Of a stretch of DNA of 26,245 bases, positions 17,081-26,160 are shown piece after piece; within the stretch, counting starts at the first letter, position 1, and every line of letters starts with the position of its first letter. Origin of the DNA: Chara braunii (taxonomy: Eukaryota > Streptophyta > Charophyceae > Charales > Characeae); NCBI GenBank assembly GCA_003427395.1, contig BFEA01000535.1, forward strand, positions 901,955-928,199, given 5' to 3'. A program made the position numbers and the translations under genes. The notes under the pieces were generated by a model. The model was given only the letters and a program-made list of their open reading frames with translations, made no database searches and was not told where the DNA came from.

Positions 17081-17861
17081 AAAGGTCCAACCTGAAGGGG
17101 GCGCGAGAGGAGGGAAGGACGTGTTTGCCACAGGTGCAGCTACGGCGGGCATCTGCGTGTTACTTATAAAACAAGGAGTCCGGGAATCCCTCCACATCTC
17201 AAACCGGGGACTGGGGCCATTACCCTGGTTTGGTGCTGGAAACAAGGTCCAGCTTCCCTTCCAAATGAGCTGCAGCCATTGTCGCGTGACTGGTTGGCAC
17301 CCAACGATCCTCCACAAGTAAGCTGTGCTGCTTTCGCCCAGTGTTCCTTTCCAGCTTGCTCCGAGCCCTCCTATAACCATCAGCATATTTGGCTTGGAAA
17401 GCCACACACAGCCCGGTATCCCCTCCGCTTATCGTTCTAAAACCTTGAACCCTAGCCTTCGTTTGAGCCTTCTAGTTCCCCTGTTCTACCATCCGTACTG
17501 AGCCCTGCTGTCTACGTGTGCTGTCTGCGCAGCCTCGTCCCTTAGTTCTTTGGTCTTGTTATTTAGTCCCTGGTTCCTCGCCACATTGTTTACTGGGTCT
17601 GTGTGGTCCGGGGCTCGCGTCCACCATGTCCATTTAAGTCTGTTCTCCTGCAGCTCTGTCACCTTACCCTGTCCTATTACATTATTGCTGAAGGCTTCTC
17701 GAATCTATTTCGTTTTGTCAGGAGACTGGTCCATGCGCTTACGTGTTGCCGTCCACTGTGCTGTGATGTCCGTCCTGAGCTCCGCTCGTGCCTCGCTCAT
17801 ATGCATCGGATGTTTGTATATTGTTGGGATCTGCTCCCAGATGATCCACATCCCGTATTGT
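17081..17861. other. No gene recognised; probable decayed repeat sequence
   Basis: Between relic D and the LINE tail. Minus-strand frames at 17000-17407 and 17220-17405 and plus-strand frames at 17550-18107 and 17603-17935 are open, but I recognise no domain in them. The stretch may hold the LINE 3' end or the rest of element D. No poly(T) that would mark the LINE end on the plus strand is visible. Confidence 0.4.
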
Positions 17862-19165
17862 CTAAAGCTTCTGAAAGCAGCCATGCTGAAATCTCGTCCA
17901 TGTATGAGGCCTCTGTACTCCCAGCAATCGGGTGATATCGTTGGTGGGGAAAGGGCCAGTACTCACTGTCTGCCACAAGGACGTTACTTCCTTCCAAATT
18001 TGTTGTGGCCCATTGCAGTCAAGCAAACAGCACCATTTCCTGAATTTCTTCTGTGCAGACCTTGCGGAGTTCATTGTGCTGGCTGCGGTCCTCCTGGCGT
18101 CTTCTGATGTTTTTGCCACCTTCACTGGAGACACTCGATAAATGCATAGCCACTTTGTCCAGGCCGCGCGGCCTCCAAGCCAAACATTCACTGGTGACAC
18201 TAGATAAATGCATAGCCACTATAGGCTCCTGATTTTGTCCAGTCGAATTCTTTTCTGTCCCGGGGTGACACCCATCTGTTTTTGCCACCTTTGTTGCAGC
18301 TGGTCATTGGGTGCCTGAAAGCGCCTCCTCAGCCTGTAACCCACTCGTGTGGTGTAATGCAGTATGTTCGTTCTCAGAGCCACTCTTCTTGGTGTCCCTC
18401 ACACAAGTTCCATGCCCATTCGACTGGATCCACTTCCAGGTTGTCTATCGGGACTGTTGGGCAGTAGATAGTGAATTCGTCCGTTTCGATCACCCTGACC
18501 TTCCTGACCCTTGTCTTCAGGATTGAGACCAGCATGCTGGTCCTGCTGGAATCCTTGACCAATAGGCTCGTTGTTGCTCCTGGTTCCGTGATGTCGTACA
18601 TATCTGTGCTTAGCCAGTCCTCCTGTGAACCTTCTCTACCCCATACTCAAAACGCCATTGTTGGCACCGTCTCCTCCACACATGTTGCCCAGTCCCCCCC
18701 TCTCCAGCTAGAGTCTTGCTGTAGTAGGGCTACCCATTCGTCCGGAGTTGAGATCAACACATCATTAAGATTTTCCAGCATCTTGTGTCTGCCCTTCAAT
18801 TCAGTCCTCAGTTCCCTTGCTGTCTTCCACCTTCTCTCTGTTTCAGACCGTAAGTGCTTCACTTGCCGGACCCCATGTTCCACCCAGTTTAAGCGGGCAT
18901 CTTTTGCTGTTAGTGTTGTTGATCTCCCTTGTTCATCCTTCAACCATGGGTCGCAAAACAACGGTTGTCCTAGTACCTCCTCCCACATCCTGGGCTCGTA
19001 CACATGTGCTGGGAAGATGTCTTCCCACACGCGTAGCAGCTGCCTCCAGTAGTCCTCTTCGTCTGATCTTCGTTAGTGTCAGAGGTCCGGGGGTGACTAC
19101 TCCTCTTGGTCCAGGATTTGCTCGTTACCCAAAACTATCCCATCATATTGCCCGGGGTTTATACT
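17862..19165 (-). pseudogene. Probable C-terminal region of the LINE ORF2, decayed
   Basis: A chain of minus-strand open stretches (19030-18647, 18601-18374, 18288-18019, 18200-17862) follows the RT end on the same strand. The best is 127 residues with WEDIFPAHVYEPRMWEEVLG, PLFCDPWLKDEQGR, ARLNWVEHGVRQVKHLRS and RELRTELKGRHKML. Position after RT, tryptophan-rich composition and colinear orientation suggest that it is the long region that follows RT in L1-like ORF2 proteins. I do not recognise a named domain (no clear RNase H or zinc knuckle). Function inferred from position only. Confidence 0.45.
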
Positions 19166-19613
19166 CTAGCAATGGCCCTGATTCGCTCTTGGGCCAATGG
19201 TACCCATGGAAGTCTGTGATTGCTGATGAGTTTCAGCAGCCATTTTGTTTGAAAGGGCCTTAATCTGCGTTTCTGGATCTATTATTCCTAGCGGCCCCCT
19301 TCCCTGATGATGTAGTGCCGAGCTACTTAGTGACAAAGTTCTGTTTTGGTGGGTTAGCTGTCCATAGGTAAGCTGCTGCTTTGTCTGATTCTGGTAGTGA
19401 GTTGTCTCCGGGGTCCAAATGGCAGCAGCGTACCAGAGCATCGAGAATATTGACGCATTCAAGATTAATGCCCGTCGGTATAAGGAGGTATGCACTGTTG
19501 ACCAAGCTCCCATTTTGTTGAGCATCTTGGCCAGCAGTTTTGGGGCCATTGAGTGCAATGGGCCTGTTTTCGTGATGCCCAGAAAGCGGAGGGGCTGCCC
19601 TTGGTGTAACCAT
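19166..19613 (-). pseudogene. LINE (non-LTR) reverse transcriptase, C-terminal part
   Basis: From 19613 the minus-strand reading is WLHQGQPLRFLGITKTG, APKLLAKMLNKMGAWSTVHT, SLYRRALILNASIFSMLWYA, AAIWTPE, and later GRGPLGIIDPETQIKALSNK. The order RFLG, W....S..R..L.N, WYAAAIW.P and G.LGIIDPE.Q..AL is typical of the thumb-side end of L1-like RTs. The frame enters directly from the LTR of element C at 19613/19614. Residues read upstream of WLHQG are LTR sequence. The other side of the same RT lies at 25490 and above, on the far side of C. Confidence 0.75.
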
Positions 19614-20578
19614 TGCAGTAACCCGTGTTCTGCAGCAGTCTGGGCCCTCGAAACGGAGCCCAGACGACTCAGGCCAAACTCAGCCTGAGTCGGGCAGTGT
19701 GACCGCGCACTGTTTCGGAAAGTCAAAAGTCTAAGTCAACTGTCAAAGGTACCACGCCCAGGCCCTTGGTTGGATACATTCACTTGTTATGCGCAGGTAC
19801 CCGGACAGCATCAAGACCACAGGGAGGTTTCAGGCAAATCTGGGCCGCCATTTGCCTTGAGATCTCGACGGCCTAGGGAAGCAGCAACCGAAGTCCGGAC
19901 CCCGCATCATCGCTACATAAGCCTGGACTACCTGGCTGAGAGAACATTCTGTCTTGCATCAATGCTGACTTCACGCGTTGACTTCAACGCTAGTGTGACG
20001 CTGCGACACTGGCTGGACGCTGGCTCTACGCTGGCACTTGAGCGACTACGGCGACGCGCTGCTGGCTCGGCATGGTGGCTGGCTGGCAATTGTCTTCTGG
20101 GCATGCTGATGTGGCAGCTGCCACGCGCCGCCGCTGACGTGGCTGCTGCCACGTGTACTCTTGCTGACGTGGCAAGGCTACGTGTCTGATATTGCTGTTC
20201 TGATTCATCGTCACTCGGAAGGAGATCAAGACTGTGGGGCGATTGTAGAACTGTACCTGGTCTCTCGATGTCGACATTGCTCCAGCTCGCTGATGATGAC
20301 AGGTTGACGTGCCACATGGCACATTGAGATAGAACTTCAGATTTGTGTTCGGACTATCGATTATTGAGGTGGCGATTGAGAAGGGAGCCCGAAGCAGGAG
20401 TGGGCATGGTTTACTTCTCCCCTCTAAGTCTATTCTCCCCTCTCTCTCTTTCGTCTATGTATGTTTCCCCATCTCATTCTATCTGGACACGATTATGACC
20501 ATTGACAATCATCAACAGGTTGATATCTATCTGGGCTTGCATTGTTGACAAGTGTCTTCACGATCTAGGTTCATTGCA
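19614..20578 (+). repeat. 5' LTR of element C (965 bp)
   Basis: Starts TGCAGTAACCCG and ends GGTTCATTGCA three bases before the PBS. Contains CTACATAAGCC as a weak TATA-like candidate (about 19914), a 14-bp perfect palindrome GTGGCAGCTGCCAC (20111-20124), copies of TGACGTGGC, and a pyrimidine-rich stretch (about 20415-20455) before the end. Frames such as 19770-20189 recur in the 3' LTR (24706-25110) and are not genes. Confidence 0.92.
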
Positions 20579-20581
20579 ATT

Positions 20582-20593
20582 TGGTATCGGAGC
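20582..20593 (+). other. Primer binding site of element C (tRNA-iMet type)
   Basis: TGGTATCGGAGC, one base from the canonical TGGTATCAGAGC and identical to the PBS of element A, lies three bases after the LTR. Confidence 0.9.
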
Positions 20594-21300
20594 TGTACTT
20601 CCGATGATGTGACTGACGACGACGACCTGTACAGAACGACGACGAAGAAGTGGCGACGCCTACAACCGAGGAGCTGACGTGGATAAGACTGGAATGGTGC
20701 TCGTCAGGTGCGGACGTGGCATTGGTATCCCGACAGGTGAAAATCCAGCAAGGATAGCGCAGATCCCGATCGATCGCATCTGCGATTGGGATGCATTGCT
20801 AACGTGGCCAGTGGTTGTGGAGGAGTGTTGACGTGGCATTGCTGACTCACCACTCGACTATTGTGGTGAGTAGCTTCAAGCTAACGTGGCATTGTCTCAT
20901 GTGGCACTCTATTACTTGGCTGACGTGGCATTGTACGACTCGCAAGTATCGCTCCTGACGTGTATTCCACCGATGATGCTGACTGGATTATAGTGCTGAC
21001 GTGGCAGACTCAAGCACTGCTGTGTTGGCACACCAGGGGATACACGTGTCAGGCAGGAACGTGACTTACTCGACGACGACATCGACGCACATTGCTGACG
21101 TGCACCCCATTGATGACTGTGATTGGACATGCTGACGTGGCATACTCTTCGAGTTGCTAAGTTGGCATGCCAAAGGTGACACGTGGCAGGCACGGTTGTG
21201 CCTAAGTAAGAGTTGTATTTTGATGACTGAAGCGGCACGGCTGGAAGACTGACGTGGTTGTGGTGCCATACGCCAGATTGGGTGTTGATCACACAGGACC
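20594..21300 (+). promoter_or_regulatory. Leader of element C with an array of TGACGTGGC-type motifs
   Basis: TGACGTGGCA occurs exactly at 20829-20838, 20921-20930, 20997-21006 and 21133-21142. TGACGTGG also occurs at 20675 and 21250, and near-copies (GGACGTGGCA, CTAACGTGGC, GACACGTGGC, CTGACGTGTA) lie between. ACGTGGC is the core of plant ABRE sites, and TGACGTGG is a bZIP-type hybrid box. The same motif is in the LTRs. Coding capacity is absent. Binding by bZIP factors is inference. The array could also be a simple degenerate tandem repeat. Confidence 0.6.
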
Positions 21301-21711
21301 GAAGAAGAAGCAGCGGCAGGGGAAGAACGCTAACTATTGTTGTGATTTTGTTGGCGGACTTACCTGTCGTCTTGTGCTGTGTTGTGTGTCTGTGTACTTA
21401 CTTGTGTGTGTTGATGATCATGCTGGCCTGAGTCGTGGTACCTGAAATAGAATAGAACGTCATCACATTGAAAGTAGAACAACAATCAGAATTAGTAAAA
21501 AAAAAAATTGTTCCTTGTTATTAAATCTTTCTGTTCAGATGGTGTTTAGTTCGAGTGACCGTTAAATTATTGTCTCTTTATTTATTTATTTTGCGGTAGA
21601 TCAACCTGGCCGACAAATTTTCTTGTTTCTGTCCTCCGAAAATATCTTACTTCTGGAAATGTTTGCAAAAGTCTATACTAACGAGGTTTGTGACCACATT
21701 CTTGTTTCCTA
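21301..21711 (+). other. Non-coding stretch and deletion junction in element C
   Basis: After the leader the sequence becomes AT-rich, with an A tract at about 21497. It then joins abruptly to the RT palm at about 21710 (residues [10 protein letters not shown]). Gag, protease and RT fingers should lie here and are not found. The frame 21254-21445 has no family support. Confidence 0.6.
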
Positions 21712-22952
21712 TCATCAGTAAAATTGATCTAAAGTTTGGGTACCATCAGATCGAGGTCGAACCTATGGATCAACATAAGACTGCATTCCTGACAAGGTAT
21801 GGCCATTATGAGTTCATGGTAATGCCTTCCAGATTGACAAATGCCCCTGCGACGTTCTAACGATCAATGAATGAATTGTTTCGTCAATGGCTCGATCAGT
21901 TCGTTATTGTCTATCTTGATGATATTCTCGTGTATAGTAAAACATTAGAAGACCACGAGAAACATCTTCGTCTTGTACTAGAAAAGTTGCGAGATGACAA
22001 CTTTAAGATAAATCCAAAGAAGTCTGAGTTCGCTAAGTCCGAGGTCTTATACTTGGGACATATAGTGAACGAGGAAGGTCTCACACCAGAAGAAAAGAAG
22101 ATATCAGCAATTCGAGATTTGCCACGACCTAAGTCCGTAACTGAACTACGATCTTTCCTTGGTTTGGCAAGTTATCATAGAAAGTTCGTCAGAAACTTCT
22201 CACTGATCGCCGCACCAATGAGAAGATTGTTGAAGAAAGGAACTATCTGGTTGTGGGACAAGGACTGTGAGTCTTCCTTTAAGAAGATAAAGTATGCTTT
22301 AACTCACTATCCTGTTCTAAAAATTGCTGATCCGTCACTTCCCTTCATTGTCACTACTGATGCAAGTCGGTACGGAATTGGCGCAGTCCTTCAACAGAAC
22401 AACGACAATGGTTACATACCAATTGAGTTTATGTCTGCACGATTGTCATCAGAAAAAGTTGCCAACTCCACATATGAAAGAGAATTGTATGCCTTAGTCT
22501 GTGCGCTGGACACATGGAAGCACTACTTGTTAGGGAGACACTTCACTGTGTACTCAGACCACTCTACTCTGAAGTGGATAAAGACACAGCCTGGGCTCTC
22601 TGATAAGTTAGTACGATGGTCTGCATTCATTGATACTTTTGATTTTGAATTAAAAACTATCAAAGGTAAGTCTAATGTCGTTGCAGACACATTGTCCAGA
22701 CGTTGTGATTTCTTTGGTACTATTGTCTCTTACTTGGACGTTGGGAGTGATCTGGAAGATAAAATTCATCAAGGATATACTATTGATCCTATTTGGAAAC
22801 CTATCATGGATGTCCTTGCGAAATATCCATCTCTACTTCCTAACTATAGAGTGACCGACGGTTTGTTTTTCTTGTTAGACCAAACTGAACAAAGATTGTG
22901 TATTCCTCATCAGGAAGAAATTAAAAAGTTTGTTGATTGGGGAATGTCATGA
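21712..22952 (+). pseudogene. Element C reverse transcriptase palm, thumb and RNase H
   Basis: Motif [13 protein letters not shown] keeps its aspartate, then comes [21 protein letters not shown]. An in-frame TAA lies at 21858-21860. The next 361-residue open stretch (from 21867) has VYLDDILVYSK, with both aspartates (residues 18-19), LYLGHIV (62-67), and PKSVTELRSFLGLASYHRKF (thumb). It then gives RNase H with D165 (TTDASRYGIGAVL), E206 (YERELYAL), D231 (YSDHSTLKWI) and D274 (VVADTLSRR), followed by the tether. All RNase H acidic residues survive. The RT fingers are deleted and the stop interrupts, so the enzyme is not made. A frameshift near 22940 leads into integrase. Confidence 0.92.
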
Positions 22953-23390
22953 CACTGAAGGACATTTTGGTTTCAAAAAAACTTACGCTGAGGTTAGAGA
23001 ACGCTTTGAATGGAAGGGATTGAAGAAGGACGTACTAACTTATGTTCGTACATGTCTGGTGTATCAGAGAAATAAACCTTCACACGAAAATCCACTTGGT
23101 CTTCTAAAACCGTTACCGATTCCTAGCGAACCAGACGAGTCTATCTCGATGGATTTTATGAGCCTCACCAAAAGCCGAAACGACAATAGTCAAGTAATGG
23201 TTATTGTGGATCGTTTCGCTAAATATGCCATGTTCATCCCCTTACCCGCAAAAGCAAGAATTGAACTTGTGATCCAAAGTTTCAGATGCGATGGGTGACT
23301 GGGTATGGTTTTCCTCTCTCCATTGTATCTGATCGTGATGTCAGGTTCACAACCATGCCATGACAAAAGCTCATGGAAGCATACGGTACA

Positions 23391-23898
23391 CGATTGACCA
23401 TGTCGTCAGGGCGACACCCTGAAACGAATGGACAAAGTGAACAGATGAACCGTTTGTGTCAGCAACTTTTGCGTATGTATGTAAGACCCGATCAGATTGA
23501 TTGGGACGAGAACTTACCCAAGATAGCAAGTGCATACAACAGTAGTGTTCATACCGCTACAAGACACACGCCTAATGCACTGCACAAGGGGTGGAAACCT
23601 AAGTGTCCCATTGATGTGTTAACACCTGTCTCTTATACACATCTAGATGTGTATAAGAGACAGCGATTGACCATGTCGTCAGGGCGACACCCTGAAACGA
23701 ATGGACAAAGTGAACAGATGAACCGTTTGTGTCAGCAACTTTTGCGTATGTATGTAAGACCCGATCAGATTGATTGGGACGAGAACTTACCCAAGATAGC
23801 AAGTGCATACAACAGTAGTGTTCATACCGCTACAAGACACACGCCTAATGCACTGCACAAGGGGTGGAAACCTAAGTGTCCCATTGATGTGTTAACAC
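23391..23898. repeat. Artefactual 235-bp direct repeat around a mate-pair adapter
   Basis: Positions 23391-23625 and 23664-23898 are identical over 235 bases, separated only by the adapter. It is the same artefact type as at 4815-5116. The integrase reading is natural when one copy and the adapter are ignored. Confidence 0.95.
23626..23663. other. Nextera mate-pair junction adapter (contaminant)
   Basis: The same 38-base palindrome as at 4947-4984: mosaic end CTGTCTCTTATACACATCT plus its reverse complement. Translated in frame it gives SYTHLDVYKRQ inside the integrase. Confidence 0.98.
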
Positions 23899-24032
23899 GG
23901 GACCAGTTTCTTAGGTTACCTCCAGGGATCCGGGAGCATGCAGTATTGTTTCAAGAAGACATTAAGAAAGTAAAGGACAATTTGAAGAAAGCTCAGGACC
24001 AAATGATTGAGCAAGCTAACAAGCATCGCTGA

Positions 24033-24491
24033 CCCTCAACATTCAAGGAAGGTGATCTAGTCTGGGTCAAGTCCAAAGAGTTTTCGTTGGAAGAAAATGT
24101 ATCTCAAAAACTTATGCCCGTCTATTTTGGACCCTGGGAAGTTCTCAAAGTAATTGGGGATGCAGAGGGACCGTCTTATCGAATTGATATTCCCCCTCAC
24201 CTCAAAACGTATCCTGTCTTTCACGCGTCCAAATTGTTACCCTCTATAGAAGGAAATGAGTTTCCACACAGACCTTCTATGATTCCACCAGACATGGATG
24301 ACGGATATGAGGTAGACAGAATCATAGAACATGGTTACTTTTCTACAGGAGGACGTGGACGACCCCAGAAGCAGTTCAAGGTACGCTTCAAATCTCAGGC
24401 ACCATCTGAGGACAAATGGTTCAGTAAAAAAAAATTACTTGAAACTGCTCCTAATATTGTGTCTGCATATGAACGTGGGTTAAAGTCTTAA
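24033..24491 (+). pseudogene. Element C integrase C-terminus with chromodomain
   Basis: In the same frame after the TGA the reading is PSTFKEGDLVWVKSKEF (GD.VWV of the integrase SH3-like domain), GPWEVLKVIGDAEGPSYRID, LKTYPVFHASKLLPSIEG. The chromodomain follows from about 24307: YEVDRIIEHGYFSTGGRGRP, KQFKVRFKSQAPSEDKWFSK and LETAPNIVSAYERGLK. It ends with TAA, 40 bases before the 3' LTR. This is the same architecture as B but with clearly different wording. Confidence 0.9.
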
Positions 24492-24530
24492 TTATTTCTG
24501 CAATGGAACTCGAAAATGGGTCAGCAGGAA

Positions 24531-25489
24531 TGTAGTAACTCGCGTTCTGCAGCAGTCTGGGCCCTCGAAACGGAGCCCAGACGACTCAGGCCAAACTCAA
24601 CCTGAGTCGGCCAGTGTGACCAAGCACTGTTTCAAAAAGTCAAAAGTCTAAGTCAACTGTCAAAGGTATTACGCCCAGGCCCTTGGTCGGATACATTCAC
24701 TTGTTGTGCGCAAGTACCCGGACAACATCAAGACCACAGGGAGTTCGGTTTCAAGCAAATCTGGGCCGCCATTTGTCTTGAGATCTCGACGGCCTAGGGA
24801 AGCAACAACCGGGGTCCAGAGCCCGCATCATCGCTACATAAGCCTGGACTACCTGGCTGAGAGAACATTCCGTCTTGCGTCAATGCTGACTTCACGCGTT
24901 GACTTCAACGCTAGTATGACGCTGCGACACAGGCTGGACGCTGGCTCTACGCTGGCACTTGAGCGACTACGGCGACGCGCTGCTGGCTCGGCATGGTGGC
25001 TGGCTGACAATTGTCTTTTGGGCATGCTGACGTGGCAGCTGCCATGTGTCACCGCTGACGTGGCTGCTGCCACATGTACTCTTGCTGACGTGGCAGGGCT
25101 ACGTGTCTGATATTGCTGTTCTGATTCATTGTCGCTCGGAAGGAGATCAAGACTGTGGGGCGATTGTAGATACGTACCTGGTCTCTCGATATCCAGCTTG
25201 CTGATGATGATAGGTTGACATGCCACATGGCACATTGAGATAGAACTTCAGATTTGTGTTCGGACTATCGATTATTGAGGTGGCGATTGAGGAGGGAGCC
25301 TGAAGCAGGAGTGGGCATTGTTTACTTCTCCCCTCTAAGTCTATTTTCCCCTCTCTCTCTTTCGTCTGTGTATGTTTCCCCATTTCATTTTATCTGGACA
25401 CGATTATGACTATTGACAATCATCAGCAGGTTGATATCTATCTGGGCTTGCATTGTTGACAAGTGTCTTCACGATCTGGGTTCATTGCA
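24531..25489 (+). repeat. 3' LTR of element C (959 bp)
   Basis: Starts TGTAGTAACTCG and ends GGTTCATTGCA. It is colinear with 19614-20578, with scattered transitions and a small 4-base indel. It carries three TGACGTGGC motifs (25028, 25057 and 25085 regions). No strong polypurine tract precedes it, and AAAATGGGTCAGCAGGAA is the only candidate. Confidence 0.92.
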
Positions 25490-25700
25490 CTATGAGGCAA
25501 TCCGGAAGGCTTGCATGGGTTGTGTGAGGGCTTCAAAAGAAGAGTCCAATGCTTGGATGAGCACGGTGAGGTCCTCAGCAAACAGGATAGCTGTGGGGAT
25601 GGGGATATTGTGGTCAGACTGATCTGGTGGCCCTACCAGACGTTGGATGGAGGGGTCCCAGCCAGGCCCCCAGGTCACCTTGTTGTCCTGAGCTGAAGGT
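25490..25700 (-). pseudogene. LINE reverse transcriptase, active-site motif region
   Basis: The minus-strand reading is VTWGPGWDPSIQRLVGPPDQ, then IPIPTAILFAEDLTVLIQAL, DSSFEALTQPMQAFRIAS. LFAEDLTV corresponds to the F/Y-A-D-D catalytic motif of non-LTR RTs with the first aspartate changed to glutamate. The following L...M..F..AS is the usual helix. It stops at the LTR edge of element C. The next part of the RT (RFLGI onward) is at 19613 on the other side of C. Some 20-30 residues expected between these parts are absent. The QG.PLSP motif is not visible upstream. Confidence 0.65.
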
Positions 25701-25981
25701 CCCAACAAAAAAAAAAAAAAAACGAAAAAAACTATGTTATGCAGCAAAATAAACTGAACAACATTTGCCTCAGAGTCACATAGAAATTCTTTACCAAAAA
25801 CAAAAAAAAAACAAAAACAAAAAAAAAAAACGAGTTTTCCATCTGGTGTGAGTGAGTGATAGTCTGCTTTGATTTCCGTCACAGGTACCTTGAGGGCAGT
25901 GGTTGGTGCCCACCTCATGGTATAAGTTGTCGGGCAGTCGTTGATGCTTAAACCACCAGTATCTCGCCCAACTTGAAAAAG
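25701..25981. other. A-rich tracts and unassigned sequence
   Basis: Poly(A) runs at 25707-25722 and mixed A/C runs at about 25795-25830 are separated by AT-rich sequence. Such tracts could be old retroposon tails on the plus strand, but no element body is recognised before them. The minus-strand frames through them code only for phenylalanine runs and are not genes. Confidence 0.5.
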
Positions 25982-26010
25982 CCGACGCGGCCGTTAACAC
26001 GCCGCGTCGG
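25982..26010. repeat. Perfect 10-bp GC-rich inverted repeat
   Basis: CCGACGCGGC (25982-25991) and GCCGCGTCGG (26001-26010) are exact reverse complements around a 9-base CGTTAACAC loop. It would form a strong hairpin. There is no T run after it on either strand, so no terminator role is indicated. Function unknown. Confidence 0.8.
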
Positions 26011-26056
26011 GCAGGGTACCCACCGACGTGCGACCGGTATTCCCCAAAAAAAGGGC

Positions 26057-26082
26057 AAAAAAAAAAAAAAAAAAAAAAAAAA
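26057..26082 (+). repeat. Poly(A) tract, 26 A
   Basis: An uninterrupted A run, followed by ACGACG and purine-rich sequence with two G runs (about 26128-26146). It may be the tail of a retroposed sequence or simple-sequence DNA. Confidence 0.7.
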
Positions 26083-26152
26083 CGACGAAAATGTAAAGTA
26101 ACAAACGAAAAAGAAACAGGCGTGGCAGGGGGGGGAAGGGGGGGGAAGAACG

Positions 26153-26160
<8 letters not shown>

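Larger units (their letters stand above)
22930..24032 (+). pseudogene. Element C integrase (zinc finger and DDE core), with adapter artefact
   Basis: ECHDTEGHFGFKKTYAEVRE supplies both histidines, and TCLVYQRNKP has tyrosine in place of the second zinc cysteine. The core gives SISMDFM (first D), VIVDRFAKYAMFIPLPAKA, a frameshift near 23290, IVSDRDVRF (second D), an in-frame TGA near 23361, and SGRHPETNGQSEQMNRL (E). At 23626 the open frame passes through the Nextera adapter because the 273 inserted bases are a multiple of three, and then repeats the TMSSGRHPETNGQ stretch. The end (VKDNLKKAQDQMIEQANKHR) stops at TGA 24030-24032. The duplicated 91 residues are not real. Confidence 0.9.
19614..25489 (+). 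mobile_element. Ty3/gypsy chromovirus C, LTR to LTR, internally deleted
   Basis: The 5' LTR (19614-20578) and 3' LTR (24531-25489) have TG..CA ends and clear similarity. The PBS at 20582-20593 and the plus-strand order RT, RNase H, IN, chromodomain show orientation. The internal part is only about 3.95 kb, including 273 bases of artefact. Gag, zinc knuckle, protease and the RT fingers are missing, with the junction near 21710. In the first roughly 310 aligned LTR bases I count about 22 substitutions by eye, mostly transitions. No five-base target duplication is seen (ACCAT before, CTATG after). The element is inserted in LINE sequence on the opposite strand. Confidence 0.9.

Noticed and set aside
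19770-20189. 139-residue frame repeated as 24706-25110
   Set aside because: It is repeated only because both copies are LTRs of element C. No protein features.
20594-21300. CRISPR-like array, given the repeated TGACGTGGC motif
   Set aside because: Spacing is irregular, repeats are only 8-10 bases and degenerate, and the sequence is eukaryotic retrotransposon leader.
23373-24032. Integrase with a duplicated DDE segment
   Set aside because: The duplication is exact at DNA level and has the adapter between copies, so it is an artefact.
25791-26160. Phenylalanine-rich minus-strand proteins
   Set aside because: They are translations of poly(A) tracts read on the opposite strand.
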